Shown here one piece after another: positions 40,701 to 52,700 of a stretch of 64,000 bases of DNA (its first letter is position 1; each line of letters begins with the position of its first letter). The notes below the pieces were generated by a model. The model saw only the letters and a program-made list of their open reading frames with translations, made no database searches and had not been told where the DNA came from. Made by a program: the position numbers and the translations under genes. This DNA comes from Ostrinia nubilalis (Eukaryota; Arthropoda; Insecta; Lepidoptera; Crambidae), in NCBI RefSeq assembly GCF_963855985.1, contig NC_087096.1:13826001-13890000 (forward strand). Reading direction: 5' to 3'.

Positions 40701-43700
40701 GTCAACAAGTTTGGATGTGGCCAGTACATGTTCATTGATTTGTTTCTGTGCCATTTCATATCGAGATTTAAACTGTTTAAGATAAAGTTCCAAGTCATCT
40801 ATTTTCTCATGTAAGATCAAAGTATTATCATCATACAACTTTTTGTTTTGTTCTATTTTTAAGTTGTATGATTAAAGCTTTTCTTTTAAAAGATTTTTTT
40901 CTTTCAATAGAATTGACTGTTTAGGTAAACTACGTTGAAATTTAATTAATTTTTTGCATTTCTTGATAAATTTCTTGATTTTAATATATTTTTTAAGTTT
41001 ATTATTACTATTAAATTGATATTTTACTGCTGGACCGGAACAGGACACATCACAGGTCAATTGGTAACACATTCAAGGTAATATGTAATGTGGCAAGCTC
41101 TATCACTACCTACGGATTTACTATCATCAAAGTCTTGATTTTAATGCAGAATCCGTAATAAATCGTTGAGAACAAAATGCTCTACATAAAAGCACGTCTT
41201 ATTTCCATTTCGTCCGTCTCGAAGCTTCGCCCAGCGGAGTTGAGTCCATTAGCCCAGTGGCATGGAAGTGTGGCCGCCTTCCCGCTACAGCCCGTTCGAT
41301 TCCGCGTACGGTTCCTCCTCGCATGGCGATTTATTGCTGCATAATACATCGCAATTAAGAGCGGGTAGTAGCTCTACATGTTTATTGACGTCTTTAAAGG
41401 TTGCGCATTGAGCTTCCTGACGAGTCGAGATTTTTCTGTATTAACTAGTTTATCTAGATCGTCTGCGTTTGTAAGTAACTTTTAGTTTGCAAACTTCTAC
41501 GAATTCAAATGCTACTTCGAATATGACTGTGTACGGTTATGTTTGTTTATCTAAGGTGTCAATGCTAAAAGCCAGTAACCTCTACCAAATTTTCTACTAC
41601 AACTCTTAAAAAAATTTCTACCAAAGCACAAATGCTAGCCATTTGGCCTAATTGCGAGAAACCTTAGAACGTTTTCTGCTGATGAGCATGCGTTTTACTT
41701 CTAGCTAAATACTTTAAGTTATGCATAACGTCTCTAAATACCCAGTGAGTTGGTACTGTGCCTTGCATGACAATAACTATTTTTCTCCGTAGCAAAAACA
41801 AAGATTATTGGCACGATCACATTGCGATAGAAGTGGGATGGCATTGCCGACATTACGGTTGATCGATTAGGAGCGAAAATGATGGACGGTCTCGCGATCT
41901 GTGGTGATCTGTGTCGGTCTAAGTCAATATTAGCAATAATAGCTGTGCCCGTGACTTAAATTGTATATATAGCCACGATAGCCGAACGGTGAAGGGGTCG
42001 GAGTGGCCGATTCGAGATCCGAGAAACGCGGGTTCGAATCCCACCGCTGCTCGACTATTCCACTCGTAACACAAGCTTATTTAGCTTAACACGAGAGGCT
42101 AATGGGACTATTAGTAATTTGGGCAATACAAATTGCTAATATCTTTTAAAAAAATGGATCTCCAATAAATCAAACTACAATATATCGTAACATATCTTGT
42201 ATTAGAAACTTAGAACTAATTAATCTCGAACGGTAACTCAAAATATGAAATGCAATCATAATAATCACACAATATCAGTCTCTAAGTTATTTTTTCGAGT
42301 GACTTCTTTACACTTATCCCTTGTACTTTACGTTTATTTTGTAGACATAGGCGATGCACACGCACCTATTTTCATGCAATATAATTCCATATTTTCCATA
42401 TCAATATTTATCTAAATATACAATATATCATTCATATTTTTTCTATCATAACTGCTATCTATGGGGGAGGCCTATGTTCAGCAGTGGACGTCCTATGGCT
42501 GAGATGATGATGATGATGATGATGAACTGGTATAGTATCAATATTATTTCTTGTCGGCCGCACTACCGTTTCGAAGTCCATTCGTTTTTGCCAAGTAATG
42601 GGATCGTAATTAGAAGAATAATGATAGCATTCGTGAGCTCGCGTTGTTTTTGCTTATTCAGAAGCTATTTACGCAAGACGTTTACAAATTCATGTCTCAT
42701 TCGTGTTCGTCAAAATATATTATTATATCAAATACGTGGAGTCTCTTAAACATAATGAATATTATTTTATTTAATTACTTGTTTAGACTTCCTTATTTTA
42801 TAGATGGTATTAAAACAGTTGTTACTTTTATTAGTCATAATTAGTGTTTATTAATCATAATAAATCAATCGAGAAGCAAGAAATAAAAGCGAATAACAGA
42901 TGTTAATTAAATTAAATTGCCATAGACAACGAGCGAATAAAGCCGAGATCAAGTTTTAAAAGGTTTTTTCAAGTAAAAAAGTGTCCAAGAACCATTGAGC
43001 TGTTTTAATTTTTTAGAATTAGCTGTTTATTAGCGAACCTTTCTGTTTTATTTAAGAGAACTTTTAAACGTTATTAAAACAACAAAAGCTTGGTAGAGTA
43101 ACTTTGTAAAAGCGGTCCACGGCTATCGAAATTCGAACCAATCTAAGGCAGTTTTTTTCTAGTGAACTATGTCCTCGATTTTTGGCATTGTATATGCAAA
43201 ATCGCTATAGAAATTTTACAGTATAGACAAATTTAAATACTAGTCTAAGGTCAGGATTTAATTCATGCAACTCGATGTAAATTACGTCCAACCAAGGACG
43301 TCTACCCACAAGGTGGACCGATGACCTGATAAAAGTAGCAGGAAGGCGCTGGATGCAGGCCGCTACCAACCGTGCGATGTGGAAGTCATTGGGGGAGGCC
43401 TATGTTCAGCAGTGGACGTCCTGTTGCTGAAATGATGATGATGTAAATGAAAAAAGCATGTGACAAAATAAACTAGCAAACTGAACTTGTTACTATCTTG
43501 TATGTCTATTAGATACATCAATGATTTCGAAACTGCATCTTCGACTACGTTGTAGACACAGGAAGCTGCGTTATTATCTGGTGCTGAATGCACAAACGTC
43601 CGGTATTTTTGCAACGTTCGTATAATGACCAACGAAAATAGGTGATTTGGTGTAATCGCCTATTTTGGTGCTTATTACGTTAATACCTAATTGTGGGAAG

Positions 43701-46700
43701 TGGGCCGATGAAAATAGTGTCTCTATTGTTATATAGAGTACTTACTTGTGACAAAAAGGAAATTATGTCACCGCTACTCTAACAGTTTTCTAACATGTTT
43801 TGGAGTTTAAAGTCTACCTTCTTATACTAATAGTACCTATGCATAAAAATATTTTCAATAACTAATTGCATAGAAATAATGACAAATAGAAAATATTAAA
43901 CTGCATGCATAAATATCTTCATGTATAAATTAATATGCATGATTTCGATAAAAATGATCATGCTCTCTATTGCATTGTCTCATTTCGATACTTCACATCA
44001 CATCCCACGAATTTCTCGAAGGAATCGAAGATCGGACGGTCAGTACCAAGGTCTATATTTGTGTTTTGTGTCCTCTGATATAAAAAAGGTCGCGCTGTAT
44101 TAATGTGTGTCCTTTAACGATACCGGCAATGACAAATTCGTTTTAAACAAATGAATGGTGGAGTCTCTTTGTCTGCCCATTCGACGCCGTGTCGGTCGCG
44201 GTGCCGTGATCCGTGCTTCCTGTTGTCCAGGCTGGAAGGACCCTTGTTAGTCACAAAAAAAGAGCTTTTTTAAGGTTATTTAATGATAGTAAACATCACA
44301 CCACTTGCCAATTAAAAAAGTTTACGTGTAACTTGCTAGTAATTTATACAACGTTAAAAACTTTTTTCTCTTATAATTATAGTTATACACTTACGCCCGT
44401 ATTCACAAACGATGCTTGCTTAAGTGAAGCTGCAAATCAAACAGCGTTGACTAGAGCTCTGTGATTCATTCATATGTCACCCTGTGCGTCAACGCGCACT
44501 GTGAGACCACATAGTAATGTCTGTGAATACGGGCGTTAGATTGCTTTAAATACTTCGCTAAAAGGGGGTTGGGTTAGCTTTTTGTTAATCTTAAAAGGAA
44601 AGTATGTCGCTTTTTTTGTTTATGTTGCAGTTAGTCAAACGTTGGTAGCCTGTTTTTTGGACAAAAAACAGGCTACCAACGTTTTAGTCGCTCGAAAAAA
44701 TCTTTCAAAATATCACTCCACCAGTCGAGTGGAAGCATCAAATGTCCCGTAACGCGTTGATGTCTTTTCTTGGAATGGCGGTTACGTCAAAAAGGCTACA
44801 GTACAATTGACCACTCAAGAGATTATGCGTACAGTCGTCATCATCATCATAAATCATTTATTTAATATGGCATGCCAATGCAAACTCAAATGCCTGTAAA
44901 TATGTAGTTAAAAAAAAGTAAACGTAAATTCCTATTGGAATAAAATTGATATTTGCCTGTCTCTTATTATTTTTAATCATTTTAATTTTAGTTTAATTAA
45001 TAAATGAAATACAATTAAATATTAATATTCTCACGCGATTGTTTAAATGGTACTGTGCAAAATAATTCCGCATACTCATCAAAACAAATTGATAATCGTA
45101 GTACCCTTCACACTGATTTCCCACGAGATTTTCATTAATTACGGGCAGTCTGCTAGGTTTTAGTTGTTTTGTTCTCCGGTATAGCACCGAAATAAGCCAC
45201 TTTCACCTTATCTGGTGGATCAGGCGCTATTACAAGAAGCGGCAGTCATAAAAACGGTGTAACGTCACATTTAGTTCTATTCCATTTACATATCTATACA
45301 GGGCATTGTTTTTATACGGATATTAAACGCGGATTTCTAGTCTGAGATGTGTATCGTGGCGTATGGTCAGGTGAGCAACTGTTCATATGACATTCATAAT
45401 TGAAATAGACAGAGGTTTTCATGTTAGTTACCTATTCCTGGAATATTTGTAGCTATTTATAGGAAATTAAAAATATATTTACTTATAATACTATTTTTAT
45501 ATCTGCTTGTGATTAATGGCCTATAATTTTAAAACGCTTGAAATTGAATTTAATTTTGAGCTTCTTTTCATTATAAACTCGTAGTCGTAGAGCTTAATAA
45601 ACAAGGGCTTCAATATACAAAATAGTGATGTTTTATAAGAATTTATTGTTAGAATTAAACGAAACTAATTTGTATAAAAGCAATTCACAGTTGAAGTTGC
45701 ATTTTTAGTTCACCTTTAGACTAAAAAACAAACCAAATACAAAACAAACACTTTACTATTTGGGTAAATAATTCATTTTTAAGGCCTCTTATATTTTAAG
45801 TATCATTACCAGATAATGCCAGAATTATACGTAATTTGGAAGCACCTTGAACTTTGTACGTTTATTCCAGTAATATCTATGGCAGAATCACTATAAACAC
45901 AGTAAATCATCTCTGAAGAAGACCGTATGACATTAAAACTATTAAAAGTAATTGGCGTAATGAGTTACTTCCTTTGCTGAGCTTACTGCTTGTAAACAAC
46001 GAAGGAAATAATAACCTTTTTATTATTAAAATATCTAGACTTAAATTATATCTACTTACCTACTTGCTAAATATATTACATCAATTTTGCTTTAAACTCT
46101 TCCCCTCTATTACAAAACGTAATAAGAGGGGAAGAATCAAGGGACTAGTGAAGCTCGGTTAATGGTCACTTGGATGAATAATACAATATTGTCTATTGTT
46201 TAACTTTAATTATTTAATGTTCCGTCTCATATGTAACTTTAAAAACAATAATGAACAAAAATCAATCGTCCGACTTCTCTACTTTTAGAGAATTATACAT
46301 CTAAACATTGGACGTTCGAAACGCAGCGAGACCGAATTTTTAGAAGTGTTTTTAAGAAACTCGTCCCCAAATAATAAGTAATGTATCATTTATATCCGCT
46401 TTATTATTACCCGAGGAAAGCAGAGTGTCACGCTCTGTTTGCGAGCCAATTAGTTCGGATAATGTCAATTACATGAGTTTTCGACTCCGGTCGCCGTGGT
46501 AAGTGGTACGTGGTGATGGCCGGGCAATGGGCATGTATTGAAATCAACTAAACTCTGATTTTTAATTCGACGGAATTTTGACATTTCAGAAGTGTTGCCA
46601 ACATTGAAACATTCCCACTAAGAATGGAGAGTATTTTCACAAATTAAAAAATAATCCTTTCTTGAATTTAAGGTTTCACTTGAAAAACTAAGGCTTAAAA

Positions 46701-49700
46701 ATGTACTGATCATTTCAAAATGGTTATTTGAATTTTTATTATCATATTTTAGAAGTTACAAAAAAATTGGGAAAATATTTTTCTATTACTGGACTCCCTG
46801 GCCAATAATCCATGGGTTACAAACCTTTTTTATGAAAATCCTTTTGTTAATAAAATCTTAGATTCATAAAATAATCAATTTAACAAGATGCCAATTTTAT
46901 AATCCAAGTTGATTATGATGACGATAATGATGATTGATTAATCAATACATATTTTCGTTTATGTTAATATGTTGTTTTACTGTGTTAAAAACACGTTTTT
47001 TTTCTATTTAATCTCTAAAATGTACATAATAATTAGTGTAAATTGAATTCACAAAACAAACAATAGTTCATTCTTGTAAGTTGTACTTGATGAAATTTCA
47101 TTTCATATTATTTATTAATAATTCAAAGCAAAAAAGGTTTATTACATCTGAATTGTCAAAAAATGACAGCTGTCAGAATTCCGTCGAATTAAAAATCGGA
47201 CTATAATAAATTACGCAGATCTCACTTAATTCTGTTACTCGTATAGCCAAGTTAAAACTGTAGTATCATCACAGAAAAACATGCAGAAATGATCCCATAA
47301 CGAACGAGTTAAAACAATACTTAATTCTCTTTCAAAGTAAATAACTAAAGTGATCCAGTCCTGACTTATTGCTCTCCCTTCTTCCTCAATCATACGTAAA
47401 TTGGTTTTTGTAGTAAGTAATTGGAATCTGCTTTTAATCAAAATACCTACGTAAAATGATCAAGGTAATGCCACCATTTTGCATTTTCTACGAGTAATTG
47501 GGACCTTTAACAATACCTGTAAAATAATAAGCTCAATATGAAACTTGGAATAGAAAGAACACTTCGATTAATTGGAACACCTTTTGCAAAAAATAAAAGG
47601 TTTTTGTCGAGTTTCCACAGCAAAACGTGGTATGTTTTTCGTCGATTCGATTCTGCGAAAGCAATTAACAGAGTTTATATCAAAGTTCATCAGAGCAATA
47701 ACTTGTTAGCTCTAACGATCGATGGAAACACGACGGTTAATTGAAACGGGTCTAGAGCCAGACTCTACATGGGATGAAAGTCAGGTCTTTGACACGTGCC
47801 CAGCCTGCCCACTCTTTGTCGAGGAAAGTGAACTCGTGTGTTACGTGAAATCGATTTATTGTGGCAAAAACGTGTTGATGTAAGCGACAACGTAATTAAA
47901 TAAGATGGGTTTGAAGAAGAAACTAAAATGTCATTCGCTTGCTACTATGACTAGGTAGAGCTCCACTTGGAAATGTAATTTTGTTTCAAGTTTAAATTAT
48001 CATTCGCATACAAAATCGCACAAAATTGTCTACGTATTATCTGTATTTGTCCGATTTCAAATGCAGATTTATTATCATAAATAATAACGGTGGTCTTATT
48101 TTAACTAGCTACATCTGCAATATTTTTTAAATGTTGTATGTAAATTGAACTTGAAATATTGTATTTTCCTATTATCAGAAAATCATGATGTTTCACAAAG
48201 ATAATGATGGTGGATCATCAACGTTTAAAAATTTTCATAGCGAGGGACCTATCAAATGTTGGAGAAAAAAAGGAATCAGAGGCAAAATTAAATGTGCCCT
48301 TTAATTACTAAATATCTAATGGTTTTGTGGGGTTGAGTTTTTCGGCTGACAAGCGGGGTGAAGGGCTCCAAATAACAACACCGCGTTGATGCAAAAATGG
48401 GGTACTTTTATTTCAAAGTACGGGGCAGATACAAAAATGAGGTGCGGGCGTCTCCCGTCCGTAGACCAATTCCCGCAAGGACGTTGGACACAGACGCGGG
48501 AGAAACGCTGGCAATTTGTAATTAGGCGTTCGGAAGTCCCAATCTGTGATTCCCCTAAAGAACGTCACAGTCGGATGCAACCTTGGCTTATTACTTACGC
48601 CTTACAAAACTTTCAATATTCAACATAATCGTCGGAAGGTCTTTAAGGGAAAAAAAATCTGGACACCGCGGTGTAGAAATCGACTCTCAATGTGCTAGTG
48701 TCATCTAGCGGCAAGCGGCGCAAACATTTCCTAGGCTGAATAGATCTTGCAATAAGCACGGTGATCCGCGGTGGCTTGGTAATGCAGGCGAACATCACGA
48801 GATGGCGCTAGTAGTATTGATTGATAAATGTGATATTGTTACATCCTCCCCCTCAGATCACGAAGTCGTCCCGACGAAAAGATCTGGATTACGTTCTTGA
48901 GACGTCCACGGCCTCGTCGGTGAACAACTAGATCATCTTTCGTCTTCTTAGACCATCTTCTGATGTTTCGTTTGTTCCATCCTTGATGTTTGCCCAGGGC
49001 TTTATGTGAAGATGTCTTACAGAACGTAGGTCCAGGTTGCCTGGTAAATTCATAAGGACATTCGCATCTTGGAGTACATTTGGTCGTGATACTTCGCGAT
49101 TCCTTGACTGCGGAATGTAGATCACTTAGTACCAAATCTTCATTTTGGTATTCTGGATGACACTGTTTGTCAATTGTTTCCATAACAACAGGGGTTTCCT
49201 TCCCCTCCCCCTGCTCATGAACCACCACTTGCTGGTAGTGAAGGCAAGTTGGTATCGTAGGTACGAATGCATGACGCAATGCTATCCCGAACTGCTTCCA
49301 GGTTGTCACTTGCCACTTGACTGTTTGCCACCAGACGGCTGCCGCACCTTTCAATAGAAGTGGGACGCCATCAAGAGCTTCCTGGTCTGGGATGTTTTCA
49401 ATGCACTTGTATAGGTTCACTGCAGCTAAAAATTCTTCGACCACTTCGGTGTTTCTCTCACCGTGAAAGTGGGAATTGCAATGAGTGAAATTTCCTTGCC
49501 GACCCGGTGAAATTTCCGCGAGTAGCAGCTGGAACTGTTCATATGCTAAGGTCACCACCATCTTCTGGGCTTTGGTTGCTCGCTGGACAGCTGGTGATGC
49601 GGCAGAACTTGGTGATGTATTTGGGCTGGTGCTTGTCAGGCCCACCGTTGGTCGCCAGTTTTGAAGATACAGGTATGATGACTTGTGCTTCTCAGAGTGA

Positions 49701-52700
49701 CCGTTGAATCGCCAGTGTGCAGATGCAGGTAGGACTAGTGCTTGTCAGGCCCCACGTTGGGCGCCAGTATAAAAAGTGTGATGTTCTCGGCTGACAAGCT
49801 TGAGGTGCAGGGTCCAAATAAGAAGGCCAGGGTGTAGCAAAAAGTGTACTTTTACTTCGCAGTACCAGCGTAATATACAAAAATAATGCGTGCCAATCAG
49901 GACGTTGGAGACAGACGCGGAGTCACGGGGCAAATATTCGTAATGCGCCTTCGGAAGTCCCAATCTGCGATTCCCCTAAAGAACGTCACAGTCGGATGCA
50001 ACCTCAGGTTATTACTTTACTTGCTTACTTTCTTCTTACAATATTCAACATAATCATCGGAAGGTCTTTAAGGGAAAAAAAATCTGGACACCGCGGTGTA
50101 GAAATCGGCGCTCAATATGCTAGTGTCATCTAGCGGCGAGCGGCGTAAACACTTCCTAAACTGGATACATCTTGCAATAAGCACGGTGATCCGCGGAGGC
50201 TTGGTAATGCAGGCGAACACCACGAGATGGCGCTAGTAGTATTGATTGATAAATGCGATATTGTTACAATGGTGTAAATAGTCTATCACATATTTGTAAA
50301 CTCTACCTTATAAGATATAAAGTAATAGTGTCTGTTTCGTTTGAAATATCATCACAAACGCTAACACCTTACGGCCTACATCGCTCATTATCGCAGTGTT
50401 AGCACTTTGCCGTGAGTTTCGACTTGGCGCTGCGCAGGCGCACAGTACGCGCTGAAGTCTCGTTGATCGCTATACATAGTATTAGTATGTCACACAGCCC
50501 AGTTACTTGACCTAGTTTAGCAAATTGAGTTTTGTTTAGTTATGATTTTATTGCCTTGCTTTGTTGTGTTTGAGTTTATTGTTACGGACGCTCTAAAAAG
50601 TTGAAATTAGCTATTGTAAATACGTACTGAACTACAATAATAGGTAGAGCTTGAATGACTTTGTTCTTAAAATGTATTTTTTTTTAATTTATTTTAAGAC
50701 TTTATTGCACACACAACAATGTTCCGTACAAAAAGGCGAGCTTAATGTAATAGACATTTAAAATTCACTGAATTAGACTCAAAATCTATCTACCTACCTA
50801 AATATTCCTTTACTTACCTAATTCCCTACAGGTGCTAAAAGATTTAATAAATACATTTGAAAGTACCCTCATCAATCTAGAGACTTACTGTGGCATCATA
50901 TGTAGTCGTAATAGGTACTAACAAAATTGTAATCTTATGCCCGTTTTCACCATCAATCCCTAATTTTTAAGTGACCCCTCACTTATAAATTAGGGATTGA
51001 TGGTGAAAACGGGTATTATATCACCTGTCCAACACAGCTTTAGCAATGGCTCCATCCGCATCAATTATTCCACTTGAGCTGCACCTGCCTATCATGTGAC
51101 CGTTTCCTCTTACGCATCGCATTACCAGATTATCTAACAAACCGATTGTCAGTTTGTCAGCCAACCCTATGCGTCCGTTCCCCTTTCATTGGCACGCCTG
51201 GCCGCATATAACAGCAGTCATTTATCAAACTTCTCGGTGTCTCGGTCCATTTGCCCAGGCGCATGCAAAGCAGTGTCAAGGAGGAAGAAATTAATTATGT
51301 GCACGCCATCGCGCCAGTGTACGGAAAGCCAGTGTTAGCCGTTTATTATGAGCATTATGTGTTGTCTTATTGAGGAACTTTAGTAATTATAAACTAAGTC
51401 ATTGACATTGGATTATACTTTACCAAACAAACAGAAACAACTACAAACTTACTTGCCTGTTTAAAATTTCACATACCTACCCTACACGCCCAAAACTACG
51501 ATACTTAATCCCCGGCGCCAAGCTCCCTAACTAAAGCGACGATAAACAGGAATTTAAAGTGCATATTCAAAAGCTAAAAAAACGCGTCATCATATTACTG
51601 ACTACTTATTTATAAAATAAGAAACCCCTAGGAAGCTATTCCGGTATTTTATTCCCTGAGGAGGCACGCAGGCATTCCGTCCACTCTCACTCGCCCTTCC
51701 TCGTTGATTAGTTCAGTTAAGTCGACTAGCCACCTCTAGCAGTGCCGTTATACTCAGTGGGCTAAATATGTGGAATGTTCTACAATTTAGCCTGCCTTAT
51801 AATATAACTAAAATGTTTATTTCCTGGTATAGGAGAAGGTGGTTCAATTATTATCCTATCCTACTAATCTACTTAATATTATAAATGCGAAAGTTTAGAT
51901 GTCTGGATGTTTGTTACTCTTTCACGCAAAAACTACTGAACGGATTTTGATGAAACTTTACAGCATTATTGTTTATAACCCAGAATAACACACAGGCTAT
52001 AATTTATGACGATATGTGACAAACTAAATTTCACGCGGGTGAAGCCGCGGGCAAAAGCTAGTTGTATAATATTTGTTTTACGAGTATTTGCTTATACCTA
52101 CTTATTTACAAATATGTTTATAAGCCTTTCTTTATTTTTATTTTATTGTTAGGAAAACAAACAGCATTCTATAACACACATAGAGTTACCAATAATACTG
52201 ATTCCGCTTTGCTTAGTTTGGTAACAAATGGCACTGTACTCATATATTTTAGATTATCTACAATAATTTTCCCGCGGGTAGAATCTAGTTTTATGACCAA
52301 TATTCAATTGTTAGGCCACATAGAAATTACTTCAAAACAACCATAGAGAACAAAGAAAATGGCCGATTTCCATTAAAATTTTCAGATATTTTGAACATAA
52401 ACCCCCGTATGTATCGAAAAAAAACATCATGTTTTATTTAGTCAGTTTGTCGGATTGTGTAACAAGCTAAATACGAGTATGTAGTAGAGTTGGCAAGTGT
52501 TGTTCCGTTAATATTCATTAAACAATGCCGCGTAACAACTAGGATTGGCACAATGAGGTAATGGAAAACCATAAGTAGAACGAGTATTATCATAGAAATA
52601 AAGCAGAGTAAAATCACCCGTGTGTTTCTAAATTGAAGACTATTCGTCGCCACGCCCATTTGTGTGTCTTGCTCTATCTCGTAGCTTAAAAAAGAGGGTG

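Larger units (their letters stand above)
36047..41084 (-). mobile_element. CR1-like non-LTR retrotransposon (LINE), near full length
   Basis: On the minus strand it has ORF1 (41072-39909), then ORF2 with APE endonuclease and reverse transcriptase (39921-36751), a 0.7-kb 3' UTR, and a TTTGACTTTGACTTTTGAC-like tail. The 7-bp duplication GTAATGT lies at 36040-36046 and 41085-41091. ORF1 starts only 12 bases from the 5' edge, so it may be slightly 5'-truncated. ORF1 has a stop, and ORF2 is interrupted by a ~273-bp insertion, so it is dead. Its 3' end recurs at 9209 and 23205. Confidence 0.9.
43446..46548. other. AT-rich DNA, no gene
   Basis: Contains the MITE and hairpin listed separately; otherwise no supported coding or RNA feature. 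Confidence 0.6.

Noticed and set aside
36751..41084. Host genes for endonuclease and reverse transcriptase
   Set aside because: Target duplication, tail and broken ORFs show a LINE.
41975..42050. Possible tRNA gene
   Set aside because: Same reason: a SINE head shared with 24310, without paired acceptor-stem ends.
44639..44685. miRNA precursor
   Set aside because: Loop is only a few bases and the stem is too short and perfect for an animal pre-miRNA.
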